Shown here: positions 37,993 to 46,470 of the stretch, one piece after another
How the letters are laid out: each line of letters begins with the position of its first letter
Numbering within the stretch: the first letter of the stretch is position 1
DNA from: Marinobacter sp. F4206
GTDB taxonomy: Bacteria > Pseudomonadota > Gammaproteobacteria > Pseudomonadales > Oleiphilaceae
Assembly (NCBI RefSeq): GCF_019392195.1
Contig: NZ_JAHXKI010000002.1
Coordinates: 1,240,001 to 1,304,000, forward strand
Direction: 5' to 3'
Length of the DNA: 64,000 nt
Translations under genes and position numbers: made by a program
Notes under the pieces: generated by a model
Database searches by the model: none
What the model saw: the letters and a program-made list of their open reading frames with translations, nothing else
Told to the model about the DNA's origin: nothing

Positions 37993-38917
37993 CCATCAGA
38001 TCACCGGCACCGTTTTCGAGCCGGAGCACCCGTCCTCGGTTCTGGTGATCGCCCACGGCATGGCCGAACACGCCGGGCGCTACACCGAGTTTGCCCACTG
38101 GCTCTGCGCCCGACAGGTCGCCGTGGTCACCTACGACCACCGGGGGCACGGCCCGAACTGTCCGAAATCCCGGCTGGGACACTACAGCGACGACAATGGC
38201 TGGGAAAAGGTCACCGACGACCTCTATCGGGTTTTGCTTCATACCCGGGACCATTTTCCAGGCCTTCCGCTTGCGCTCCTGGGACACAGCATGGGGTCCT
38301 TTATCGCCCAGAACTGCGCACAACAACATGGCGATGCCCTGGACGCCCTGATCCTGAGTGCCACCAACCGCATCCACCGATCACAGCTGCTGGCCTCAAG
38401 CATGCTGATCGGTGGCATTCGCACGGTTTATGGAGCCCGGCACCTCAGCCCGACCATTGCCCGGATGACCTTTGCCAAGTTCAACCGCCAGTTCCGGCCC
38501 AACCGAACGGACAGCGACTGGCTCAGTCGTGACGCCAATCAGGTTGATGCCTACGTCGCCGACCCCTTCTGTGGCTTCGAGTGCAGCGCAGGTCTGTGGT
38601 ACGACTTTATCCGGGGCATGCTCGCAATTTCTCCGGCCAAGTGGCGCAAGGACCTGCCGGTGCACCTGTTTGCCGGCACCGATGACCCGGTCGGGGAAAT
38701 GGGCAAGGGCATCACCCGCCACTTCCAGGCCATCCGCAATGCCGGCGTCCATCGGGTAACCCTGCGCCTGTTCGATCGCGGGCGCCACGAGATGCTGAAC
38801 GAAATCAACGTGAACGAAGTCCGTGATTACATTCTGTCCTTGTGTCAGCCACAGGCTCACCGGCATGATATGACCTTAGCCGGAGATACCCAACCGGCAC
38901 CCATCGGATCCACCTGA
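37955..38917 (+). CDS. Serine hydrolase of the monoacylglycerol lipase / lysophospholipase type
   Basis: This 320-residue alpha/beta hydrolase has the oxyanion HGMAEH motif, YDHRGHG, and the nucleophile elbow LGHSMGSF (Ser about residue 115), all typical of monoglyceride lipases. The Asp in FAGTDDPVG and His in DRGRHEMLNE complete the triad. ATG 37955 lies inside the end of the preceding gene; a longer open frame upstream to 37751 is the shadow of that gene. Coupling with a lipid hydroxylase suggests a lipid-modification pair, which is inference. Confidence 0.86.
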   Translation: MQEHPLTLTSRDDHQITGTVFEPEHPSSVLVIAHGMAEHAGRYTEFAHWLCARQVAVVTYDHRGHGPNCPKSRLGHYSDDNGWEKVTDDLYRVLLHTRDHFPGLPLALLGHSMGSFIAQNCAQQHGDALDALILSATNRIHRSQLLASSMLIGGIRTVYGARHLSPTIARMTFAKFNRQFRPNRTDSDWLSRDANQVDAYVADPFCGFECSAGLWYDFIRGMLAISPAKWRKDLPVHLFAGTDDPVGEMGKGITRHFQAIRNAGVHRVTLRLFDRGRHEMLNEINVNEVRDYILSLCQPQAHRHDMTLAGDTQPAPIGST

Positions 38918-38936
38918 ACAATCGGGGAGTTGGCAA

Positions 38937-39704
38937 GTGCCAGGCCAGAACCGTCGAGTTGCCGTTATTGCCGGACTGGCGTTGTGGCTGATTGCTTGCG
39001 GCCCGGCTCTGGCCGCCGACGTGCGCCTGGCCGTCGCGGCGAACTTCACCGATACCGGCGATGAGCTGATTGCCGCGTTCGCCGAAGCCACCGGACTGCA
39101 GGCATCGGCAAGTTACGGCTCTACCGGCAAACTGTATGCGCAGATCCTTCACGGTGCCCCGTTCGACGTTTTTCTCGCGGCCGATCGGCGCCGCCCCGAG
39201 CTGCTTGAAGACAATGGCCACGGTGTAAAGGGGACCCGGTTTACCTATGCCCAAGGCCGGCTGGTGCTGTGGAGCCCCCAACCCGGTTTGCTTGAGACGC
39301 CGGAAACCTGGCTGGCCTCGGGCGACTTTACCCGGCTGGCCATTGCCAACCCTAAAACCGCACCCTACGGGCAGGCGGCCAGGGAGGTGCTGTCCAGGCT
39401 CGCTCTCTGGAATCCCTTGCAACAACGCCTGGTTCGTGGTGACTCCATCGCCCAGACCTTTCAGTTTGTCGCCACCGCCAACGCCCAGGCCGGCTTCGTC
39501 GCGCTCTCTCAGATTCGCGCCTGGAACGACAGGAACGGTTCGCTGTGGCTGATTCCGCCAGCCCACTATTCCCCTATCAATCAACAGGCTATCCTTCTGA
39601 CCCAGGGCGAGCACAATACCGCCGCACGGCAATGGCTCGATTTCCTGCGCAGCGAGACGGCCCGGAACATTATCGAACGCTACGGCTATGACACCCTCAA
39701 CTGA
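38937..39704 (+). CDS. modA: Molybdate ABC transporter substrate-binding protein ModA
   Basis: This 255-residue periplasmic protein binds molybdate or tungstate. A signal peptide ends about residue 24 (ALAAD). The family pattern [23 protein letters not shown] (oxyanion-binding Ser residues), [14 protein letters not shown] and [12 protein letters not shown] is clear. It starts at GTG 38937 with GGGGAG upstream, only 19 bp after the hydrolase gene. modB and modC follow, so this is a complete uptake operon. Confidence 0.94.
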   Translation: MPGQNRRVAVIAGLALWLIACGPALAADVRLAVAANFTDTGDELIAAFAEATGLQASASYGSTGKLYAQILHGAPFDVFLAADRRRPELLEDNGHGVKGTRFTYAQGRLVLWSPQPGLLETPETWLASGDFTRLAIANPKTAPYGQAAREVLSRLALWNPLQQRLVRGDSIAQTFQFVATANAQAGFVALSQIRAWNDRNGSLWLIPPAHYSPINQQAILLTQGEHNTAARQWLDFLRSETARNIIERYGYDTLN

Positions 39705-39724
39705 GCAGTAACCCGGTCAACATC

Positions 39725-40402
39725 ATGGACGCATACTGGGAGCCTGTCTGGCTCACTCTGAAACTGGCCAGCCTGACCACGCTACTTCTTCTGGTGGCGG
39801 GCACGCCCATTGCCTGGTGGCTGGCCCGAAGCCGGCACTGGTTGAGGCAACCGGTGGCGGCCATCGTCGCCCTGCCCCTGGTGTTGCCACCAACGGTCCT
39901 CGGGTTTTACCTGCTGATCCTGATGGGGCCTGAGGGCGTCGTGGGCAAACTGACCGAGGAACTCGAGTTGGGCCTGCTGCCCTTCACCTTCGAAGGTCTG
40001 GTGATCGCATCAATGATTTACTCCCTGCCATTTACCGTTCAGCCTCTCCAGAACGCGTTTCAGGCGGTCAACCAGCAGTTCCTGGACGTTGCCGCCACAC
40101 TGCGCGCCTCACCCACAGACCGCTTTTTCTCGGTGGTGCTACCCCTGGCCCGGCCCGGATTCCTGACCGCCGGCGTGCTTACCTTTGCCCACACCATTGG
40201 CGAATTTGGCGTGGTACTGATGATTGGCGGCAATATTCCAGGTGAAACCAAGGTGCTCTCCGTCGCCATCTACGACCATGTCGAAGCCCTGGAATATACC
40301 CAGGCCCACTGGCTGGCCGCCGGCATGGTTGCCTTCTCTTTTGTCGTCCTGGTGGCGCTGTATTCCCTGAACGGGCGGTTGCAGCCGGGGATGATGAAAT
40401 GA
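39725..40402 (+). CDS. modB: Molybdate ABC transporter permease ModB
   Basis: This 225-residue permease has five predicted membrane helices and the coupling loop [25 protein letters not shown] (the EAA-like AATLRASP core is visible). [19 protein letters not shown] near residues 50-68 is a hallmark of ModB. It overlaps modC by 4 bp (ATGA). Together with ModA and ModC it imports molybdate for molybdenum-cofactor enzymes. Confidence 0.95.
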   Translation: MDAYWEPVWLTLKLASLTTLLLLVAGTPIAWWLARSRHWLRQPVAAIVALPLVLPPTVLGFYLLILMGPEGVVGKLTEELELGLLPFTFEGLVIASMIYSLPFTVQPLQNAFQAVNQQFLDVAATLRASPTDRFFSVVLPLARPGFLTAGVLTFAHTIGEFGVVLMIGGNIPGETKVLSVAIYDHVEALEYTQAHWLAAGMVAFSFVVLVALYSLNGRLQPGMMK

Positions 40403-41481
40403 CGTCAGTGGCCGGCATTCAGGTGCGCGTTCAGTACCGGGTGGAGGGCTTCACCCTGGATGTGGATCTTGATCTGCCAGGCACCGGCCTTACTGCCCTG
40501 TTCGGCCATTCCGGTTGCGGCAAGACCACGCTGTTGCGCTGCATCGCGGGTCTGCAAGCCGCCGACGGCGACGTGACCGTCAATGGTGATCAATGGCAAG
40601 GCAGCGAGGGCACGCGCCCGGTTCACCAGCGCCCACTGGCCTATGTCTTCCAGGAAACGTCCCTGTTCCCGCACCTCAACGTGCGCCACAACCTCAATTA
40701 CGGCTACCGCCGCATACCCTCGGCGCAGCGCCGGATAAGCTTTGAAGAGGTCACCGAGTGGCTCGGGCTGTCGCACCTGCTGGATCGGATGCCAGACGGA
40801 CTGTCCGGTGGCGAGCGCCAACGGGTCGCCATCGCTCGCGCCCTGCTGACCAGCCCCCAACTGCTGCTGATGGACGAGCCCCTGTCGGCGCTGGACCGGG
40901 CCAGCAAACAGGAAATCCTGCCCTACCTTGAGAACCTGAGAGACAGGCTGGCCATTCCGATCCTCTACGTTTCCCATTCCGCCGCCGAGGTCGCGCGACT
41001 TGCCGACCATATCGTGATGATGGATCGGGGCCGTATCATCGCCGACGGGCCCTTGAAGGAAACGCTGGCCCGAGCCGACCAGCCATTTGGTCTGGAGCCG
41101 GATGCCGGCGTCATCATTGATGCTCACATCGGGGAACAGGACGAGCAGTGGCACCTGTGCCGGGCCGATTTCCCGGGTGGCCACCTGTGGCTCCGGACGG
41201 AGGACAACCTGACCACCGGCCAGGCCATTCGAATGCAGGTCCTGGCGCGGGATATCAGCCTGGCCCTCAGCGAACAAACCGGGCAGAGCATTCAGAACCT
41301 GCTTCCGGCGGTCATTGACGAGATTGCCTCGGAGTTGAGTCCGGGCACCTCCATGGTTCGGCTCCTGGCCGGCCAGACTCCCTTCCTGGCCCGCCTCACC
41401 TCACGGGCCGTTCACACCCTCAATCTGACAATCGGCCAGAAGGTCTGGATGCAGGTCAAATCCGTCGCCCTTGTGGAGTAA
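40399..41481 (+). CDS. modC: Molybdate ABC transporter ATP-binding protein ModC
   Basis: This 360-residue ATPase has Walker [10 protein letters not shown], signature LSGGERQRV and Walker [13 protein letters not shown], with the switch His in [10 protein letters not shown]. Residues about 290-355 form a TOBE (molybdate-binding, Mop-like) domain ([16 protein letters not shown]), which senses cytoplasmic molybdate in the family. It ends the modABC operon; no modE gene is visible. A shared terminator separates it from the convergent crp gene. Confidence 0.96.
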   Translation: MTSVAGIQVRVQYRVEGFTLDVDLDLPGTGLTALFGHSGCGKTTLLRCIAGLQAADGDVTVNGDQWQGSEGTRPVHQRPLAYVFQETSLFPHLNVRHNLNYGYRRIPSAQRRISFEEVTEWLGLSHLLDRMPDGLSGGERQRVAIARALLTSPQLLLMDEPLSALDRASKQEILPYLENLRDRLAIPILYVSHSAAEVARLADHIVMMDRGRIIADGPLKETLARADQPFGLEPDAGVIIDAHIGEQDEQWHLCRADFPGGHLWLRTEDNLTTGQAIRMQVLARDISLALSEQTGQSIQNLLPAVIDEIASELSPGTSMVRLLAGQTPFLARLTSRAVHTLNLTIGQKVWMQVKSVALVE

Positions 41482-41496
41482 TCGATAGCCCACAAA

Positions 41497-41522
41497 AAAG
41501 GCCGCTTGATCAAACGGCCTTT
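41497..41522. terminator. Intrinsic terminator between modC and crp
   Basis: The stem AAAGGCCG/CGGCCTTT (8 bp) encloses a ten-base loop that itself holds TTGATCAA. Read on the minus strand, a run of six T follows the stem, so it is a good terminator for crp. On the plus strand the T-run is only three bases, so termination of modC is weaker. Confidence 0.8.
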
Positions 41523-41544
41523 CGGGGGGCAGCAATCAGTCACG

Positions 41545-42186
41545 CTAGCGCGTACCGTAAACCACCATGGTTTTGCCTTTGACCCGCACCAGTCCCTGGT
41601 CTTCCAGGGTTTTCAGGACCCGGCCCACCATCTCCCGGGAACAACCCACAATGCGGCCAATCTCCTGACGGGTGATCTTGATCTGCATGCCATCCGGGTG
41701 GGTCATGGCATCCGGCTCCTTGCACAGATCCAGCAGCGTGCGCGCTACCCGGCCGGTGACATCCAGAAACGCCAAATCGCCCACCTTGCGGGTGGTCTGG
41801 CGCAGGCGGGACGCCATCTGCTCACCGATAAAGTAAAGCACCCGGGGATCCTGCTGCGCGATTTCCCGGAACTTGGTGTAGGAGATCTCCGCCACTTCGC
41901 ACTCGGTTTTGGCTTTTACCCAGGCGCTGCGGGAATCCATGTTGTCGAACAGACCCATTTCGCCAAAAAAGTCACCGGCGTTGAGGTAGGCCATGATCAT
42001 CTCCCGGCCATCATCATCCTCGATAATGACGGTCACGGAACCCTTGACGATATAAAACAGGGAGTCGCTCTTGTCACCCGCGTAGATAATCGTGCTCTTG
42101 GCTGGGTAACGGCGGCGATGGCACTGCGAAAGGAAATAGTCGAGATGTTTGGTTTTCTGCTCAACCGGCTTGACGATAGTGGCCAT
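41545..42186 (-). CDS. crp: cAMP-activated global regulator Crp/Vfr
   Basis: This 213-residue CRP-family regulator has an N-terminal cyclic-nucleotide-binding domain (about 20-125) with the cAMP phosphate-binding motif [17 protein letters not shown], containing the key Glu, Arg and Ser. The C-terminal winged helix has [20 protein letters not shown]. The RS and recognition-helix residues match Vfr of Pseudomonas closely. It acts as a cAMP-dependent activator or repressor of virulence, motility and metabolism genes in relatives. Its gene is convergent with modC and divergent from osmC. Confidence 0.93.
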   Translation of the reverse strand: MATIVKPVEQKTKHLDYFLSQCHRRRYPAKSTIIYAGDKSDSLFYIVKGSVTVIIEDDDGREMIMAYLNAGDFFGEMGLFDNMDSRSAWVKAKTECEVAEISYTKFREIAQQDPRVLYFIGEQMASRLRQTTRKVGDLAFLDVTGRVARTLLDLCKEPDAMTHPDGMQIKITRQEIGRIVGCSREMVGRVLKTLEDQGLVRVKGKTMVVYGTR

Positions 42187-42321
42187 AATGCGAGTCGTGC
42201 CTCCTCAAATACTGGCGGGTCCCGATGTTTGTTATACACCCGGCTTTCCCTGCGGGTTCGTTCATTTTTCTTCAAAAACAGCGCAACTTATAACAAGAAG
42301 GCCTGATTTGGGCAACCGGAA

Positions 42322-42344
42322 ACCGTATACAAGTTGTATCCGGT
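42322..42344. promoter_or_regulatory. 23-bp near-perfect palindrome between crp and osmC genes
   Basis: The sequence ACCGTATACAAGTTGTATCCGGT is given here by its arms: ATACAA (42327-42332) and TTGTAT (42334-42339) flank a single G, and ACCG/CGGT extend the symmetry with one mismatch. This resembles operators of dimeric regulators such as GntR-family proteins. It lies 136 bp after the crp start and 118 bp before osmC, so it could serve either promoter. Confidence 0.45.
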
Positions 42345-42461
42345 AGCATTTTGCGCGGCTGCCCCACACCTGCGACTGTGCTAGCATCCGGCGAACATTA
42401 TCGACTTTGGCTGCCGGGGCCGCCCGGCGCACTATCCCTACTGAAACGGAGAGTATCCGCT

Positions 42462-42884
42462 ATGAAAGCAACCGTTGACTGGACCGGCAATGCCAGTTTC
42501 AAAGTCACCAGTGGCAGCGGCCACAGTGTTCAGCTTGATGGTCCGCCGGATCATGGCGGCGAAAATCTCGGGCCGCGCCCGATGGAAATGCTGCTGATGG
42601 GCCTTGGCGGTTGCTCCTCCTTTGATGTCATGAGCATCTTGAAGAAGAGCCGGCAGGACGTTACCGCCTGCCACGCCGAGCTCGAGGCCGAGCGCGCCGA
42701 CGCCGTGCCCGCGGTCTTCACAAGGATTCACCTGCACTTCGTCGTCACCGGCCACCAGCTGAAAGAAAACCTGGTGAAGCGTGCCGTCAGCCTGTCGGCG
42801 GAGAAGTACTGTTCAGCGTCAATCATGCTGGAACAGGCCGGCGTCGAGATTAGCCACAGTCATGAAATCCGGGAAGCCGGATAA
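42462..42884 (+). CDS. OsmC/Ohr-family protein (YhfA-like)
   Basis: This 140-residue protein has the OsmC fold with two conserved cysteines, Cys 51 in GLGGCSSFD and Cys 117 in EKYCSAS, as in peroxide-reducing OsmC proteins. PRPMEMLLMGLGG matches the YhfA subgroup. E. coli yhfA sits beside crp, as this gene does. ATG 42462 follows CGGAGAG. The reducing partner and substrate are not known. Confidence 0.88.
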   Translation: MKATVDWTGNASFKVTSGSGHSVQLDGPPDHGGENLGPRPMEMLLMGLGGCSSFDVMSILKKSRQDVTACHAELEAERADAVPAVFTRIHLHFVVTGHQLKENLVKRAVSLSAEKYCSASIMLEQAGVEISHSHEIREAG

Positions 42885-43143
42885 CGGCCCCCGGCCCCTT
42901 CCGAATCGGCCGCCCGGGCGCGGCTAGCGGGCACCGCCCAGCGGCGAGGATGCATCGGCAATCACGGATGCTAAAATGATGCACCAATACTATTCAACGT
43001 CACTCGCGGTGTGCATAATACGCACCCTCTCCGCCGGTCTGCGCAAAAGGTATACAACCGGGTCAGTAGTCGGTGGCGGCCTCGGCAGAACGCACTAACG
43101 CATTTCTGCAGTCATTCATCTCCATTCTACGGAGGGGCTGAGC

Positions 43144-43938
43144 ATGGAAACCAAACTCCAGCTGCACGGTTTCAACAACCTGACCAAATCCCTGAGCTTC
43201 AACATCTACGATATCTGTTATGCGCAGACCGAAGAACAGCGCGAAGCGTACATTGATTACATCGATGAGATGTACAACGCCGAGCGGCTGACCCAGATCC
43301 TGACCGACGTGGTCAAGATCATCGGTGCCAACGTGCTCAACATTGCCCGTCAGGACTACGAGCCACACGGCGCTTCGGTCACCATGCTGATTGCCGAGCA
43401 CGAACTGACCGATGGTGAAGAGCCGGACAACGCCGAATCCCCGGGCCCTCTGCCGGATGCCATTGTGGCCCATCTGGACAAGAGTCATGTCACGGTGCAC
43501 ACCTATCCGGAGAGCCACCCCCACGACGGCGTCAGTACCTTCCGGGCCGATATCGACGTGTCCACCTGTGGCCTGATTTCACCACTCAAGGTGCTGAACT
43601 ACCTGATTCACAGTTTCGACTCGGACGTGGTCACCGTGGATTACCGGGTCCGAGGCTTCACCCGTGACGTCGACGGCACCAAACACTACATCGACCACGA
43701 CATCAATTCGATCCAGAACTATCTGACCGAAGATACCCAGAACGCCTACCAGATGATTGATGTCAACGTGTATCAGGAAAACCTGTTCCACACCAAGATG
43801 ATGCTGAAGAACTTCAAACTCGATAACTATGTATTTGGCGTCAACGCCAGCGATCTTGATCCGGGCGAGGCGCAATCCATCGAAGACCGTCTGCGTCGGG
43901 AAATGCTGGAGATTTTCTACTCCCGCAACGTGGAATAA
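43144..43938 (+). CDS. speD: S-adenosylmethionine decarboxylase proenzyme SpeD
   Basis: This 264-residue pyruvoyl enzyme decarboxylates SAM to supply aminopropyl groups for spermidine. The self-cleavage motif [11 protein letters not shown] places the pyruvoyl precursor at Ser 114, as in E. coli Spe[12 protein letters not shown] follows, with the conserved Cys. Length fits the long bacterial class. ATG 43144 follows GGAGGGG. SpeE is not next to it. Confidence 0.96.
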   Translation: METKLQLHGFNNLTKSLSFNIYDICYAQTEEQREAYIDYIDEMYNAERLTQILTDVVKIIGANVLNIARQDYEPHGASVTMLIAEHELTDGEEPDNAESPGPLPDAIVAHLDKSHVTVHTYPESHPHDGVSTFRADIDVSTCGLISPLKVLNYLIHSFDSDVVTVDYRVRGFTRDVDGTKHYIDHDINSIQNYLTEDTQNAYQMIDVNVYQENLFHTKMMLKNFKLDNYVFGVNASDLDPGEAQSIEDRLRREMLEIFYSRNVE

Positions 43939-43958
43939 CGGCTGATACGCCGGGCCGG

Positions 43959-43977
43959 GCGCGCCCTTGGGGCGCGC
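43959..43977 (+). terminator. Possible hairpin terminator after speD
   Basis: The stem GCGCGCCC/GGGCGCGC (8 bp) with a TTG loop lies 20 bp after the stop. The following bases ATCCCTTTAT are only weakly T-rich, so termination may be partial. Confidence 0.5.
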
Positions 43978-44092
43978 GCCATCCCTTTATCAAAAATTCT
44001 GAACAAACCTTCCAAGATTCTCCGATTTCATCTTTGCCCTCAACGCAGTTCAATACTCTCGTATCCCTAGAGTTACCCCGGAGAGATTGAAC

Positions 44093-44695
44093 ATGAAAAA
44101 CGTACTCGTCATCACCGCAAGCATCTTTGGCCAGGACGGCCAGTCATCCCAGCTCGTCAAGCGCACCCTGGAGCAGTTGAAACAGGCTCATGGCGAGATC
44201 CGGACCACCCATCGCGATCTGGCCGCCGAGCCCGTTCCACATCTCGATGCCTCGCGATTCGGCGCCTTCCTGACCGGCCAAGACGACCGCAGCGACAACC
44301 AACAGCGGGTCGTCGATTATTCAGATTCACTGATTGAAGAAGTCAAGCAGGCGGACGTGGTGGTCATTGGCGTACCCATGTACAACTTCGGCATTCCATC
44401 GGTCCTGAAGGCCTATTTCGATCACATTGCCCGGGCCGGCATTACCTTCCGCTACACTGAGAACGGTCCGGTGGGTCTGCTCGAGGACCGCCCCGTCTAT
44501 ATTCTGGCGGCGCGCGGCGGCATCTATGCCGGCACACCGAATGACTCACAGACGCCGTACCTGAGATCGTTCCTGGGCTTCCTCGGCCTGACCGATCTGC
44601 ACTTCATTTATGCCGAGGGCCTGAACATGGGTGACGAACAGAAAGAAACGGCCCTGAACGAAGCCAGCCGGGATATTGAAACCCTCACCGCCTGA
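44093..44695 (+). CDS. azoR: FMN-dependent NADH-azoreductase AzoR
   Basis: This 200-residue flavodoxin-like enzyme reduces azo compounds and quinones using NADH and FMN. The FMN-binding loop is TASIFGQDGQSSQL, and VPMYNFGIPSVLKAYFDHI is the family signature. ARGGIYAGTP contributes to the FMN site. ATG 44093 follows CGGAGAG; a TTG at 44087 is in frame but less likely. It sits 38 bp before a pirin gene in the same direction, a frequent pairing for redox-stress genes. Confidence 0.88.
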   Translation: MKNVLVITASIFGQDGQSSQLVKRTLEQLKQAHGEIRTTHRDLAAEPVPHLDASRFGAFLTGQDDRSDNQQRVVDYSDSLIEEVKQADVVVIGVPMYNFGIPSVLKAYFDHIARAGITFRYTENGPVGLLEDRPVYILAARGGIYAGTPNDSQTPYLRSFLGFLGLTDLHFIYAEGLNMGDEQKETALNEASRDIETLTA

Positions 44696-44733
44696 GCCGG
44701 CGGCACCCATTCCATTGCGGGAGGAGGTCAGTC

Positions 44734-45579
44734 ATGACAGAACGCACACTCAGACAGGTCATACCGGGCGCTGAGACCTCAGACGGCGCCGGGGTTCGCA
44801 TCAAGCGCTCATTGGGTCAGCACCCTGCGGTACGGCTGGACCCCTTCCTGATGCTGGACGAATTTGGATCGGCGGAGGCCGCTGATTACATCGCCGGTTT
44901 CCCGTCACATCCGCACCGTGGCTTCGAAACCGTGACCTATATGATCGAAGGTCACATGCTGCACGAAGACCATCTGGGCAACCGCGGGAATTTGCGCAAT
45001 GGCGGCGTACAGTGGATGACCGCCGGACGCGGCATCATCCACTCGGAAATGCCTCAGCAGGAGGAAGGCGTGATGCGCGGCTTCCAGCTCTGGCTGAATC
45101 TGCCGGCAGCGGAGAAAATGACCGACGCAGGCTACCGCGATATCCAGCCGGAGGACATTCCGGACATCGCCATCGACGGCGGCCGGATAAAACTCATCGC
45201 CGGAACCATGACGATGGCCGGCGTCGCCCGGCACGGCGCCATTACCGGTCAAAGCACCGAACCGGTCTACGCCGACCTTCATCTGGACGCAAACGCCCAG
45301 GTGACCCTGCCGGTCCCGGAAACCCACAACGGCCTGCTGTACCTTTATGACGGCGAGGCCAGCCTGGGCACTGAGGAGCTGCAGCGCAACGCAGCCAGCG
45401 TGCTCGGAGAGGGGGATCGGATTGCCGTCACCGCCGGCGCAAACGGGGCCCGCCTGCTGCTGATTGCCGGCAAGCCCATTGGCGAACCCGTGGTGCAGTA
45501 CGGGCCGTTTGTGATGAACACCCGCGAGGAAATCGAGCAGGCGTTACAGGACTTCCGGGACGGCCGACTGACTGCCTGA
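44734..45579 (+). CDS. Pirin family protein
   Basis: This 281-residue bicupin protein has an N-terminal pirin domain with metal ligands in HPHRGFETVTYMIEG and HSEMPQ, and a C-terminal cupin from about residue 170. GNRGNLRNGGVQWMTAGRGIIHSE is strongly conserved in pirins and is quoted only in part. Bacterial homologues include quercetinases and regulators of pyruvate metabolism, so the reaction is uncertain. It is probably cotranscribed with azoR. Confidence 0.88.
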   Translation: MTERTLRQVIPGAETSDGAGVRIKRSLGQHPAVRLDPFLMLDEFGSAEAADYIAGFPSHPHRGFETVTYMIEGHMLHEDHLGNRGNLRNGGVQWMTAGRGIIHSEMPQQEEGVMRGFQLWLNLPAAEKMTDAGYRDIQPEDIPDIAIDGGRIKLIAGTMTMAGVARHGAITGQSTEPVYADLHLDANAQVTLPVPETHNGLLYLYDGEASLGTEELQRNAASVLGEGDRIAVTAGANGARLLLIAGKPIGEPVVQYGPFVMNTREEIEQALQDFRDGRLTA

Positions 45580-45585
45580 CGGGCA

Positions 45586-46452
45586 TCAGGCGAACGGTTT
45601 TCTGGCCATCAGGCGCTGAACCATGGGCCTCACCAGCAGGTCCATGGCCAGCGCCATTTTTGTTCCCGGTATCACCAGCGTGTCATGCCGGGACAGACTG
45701 CTGTTGGCGATGACCTGAAGCAGGTACGGGAAATCCACCTCGGACGGATCCCGGAACCGGATCACCAACATGCTCTCGTCTTCGGTCGGCACATCGCGGA
45801 CCACGAACGGGTTGGAGGTATCCACCAGCGGAATACGCTGGAAGTTGATGTGGGTCTGGGAAAACTGCGGCACGATGTCGTGAACGTAATCGTCCATCCG
45901 GTTGATGATGGTCTCCACCACCGCGTCCTGGCTGTAGCCTCGCTTGTTGGTATCCCGATGGATCTTCTGGATCCACTCCAGGTTCACAATCGGCACCACA
46001 CCAATCAACAGGTCCACGTACTGGGCGATGTTGTAGGCATCGCTGACGACACCCCCGTGCAAGCCCTCATAGAACAGCAGATCGGTATCCGCGGGCAGCG
46101 GCCCCCAGGGGGTGAATGTTCCCGGCTTGTGGCCGGCGGCCATCAGTTCCCGATCCTCATCGTGCACGTACCGACGATAGCGACCGTTGCCGGTATGGCC
46201 ATAGTCGTAAAACAGGGCTTCGAGTTTATCGATGTGATTGGCCGCCAGCGCAAAGTGGTTGCGCTCTCCGAACTGACCCTTGGCGGCGAGTCTGGCCATC
46301 TGCTCCCGATTGTACCGGTGAAAACTGTCGCCGCTGACCATGGCCGCATCCAGCCCTTCACTGGCAAACATGCGATTGAAGATCTGGCCGGTTGTGGTCG
46401 TTCCGGCGCCGGACGAACCGGTGACCGCAATAATCGGGTGGCGCTTGGACAT
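45586..46452 (-). CDS. prkB: Phosphoribulokinase-family protein PrkB
   Basis: This 288-residue P-loop kinase has GSSGAGTTTT at residues 12-21 and the substrate region VSGDSFHRYNREQM. FYEGLHGGV and the RDTNKRGYS segment match phosphoribulokinases (ribulose-5-phosphate to ribulose-1,5-bisphosphate). No RuBisCO gene is in the window, and the protein is of the E. coli PrkB type found in non-autotrophs, where its role is unclear. E. coli prkB lies in the same crp-yhfA neighbourhood. It converges with the pirin gene 6 bp away. Confidence 0.9.
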   Translation of the reverse strand: MSKRHPIIAVTGSSGAGTTTTGQIFNRMFASEGLDAAMVSGDSFHRYNREQMARLAAKGQFGERNHFALAANHIDKLEALFYDYGHTGNGRYRRYVHDEDRELMAAGHKPGTFTPWGPLPADTDLLFYEGLHGGVVSDAYNIAQYVDLLIGVVPIVNLEWIQKIHRDTNKRGYSQDAVVETIINRMDDYVHDIVPQFSQTHINFQRIPLVDTSNPFVVRDVPTEDESMLVIRFRDPSEVDFPYLLQVIANSSLSRHDTLVIPGTKMALAMDLLVRPMVQRLMARKPFA

Positions 46453-46470
46453 ACAGATAGGGTCCGAAGA

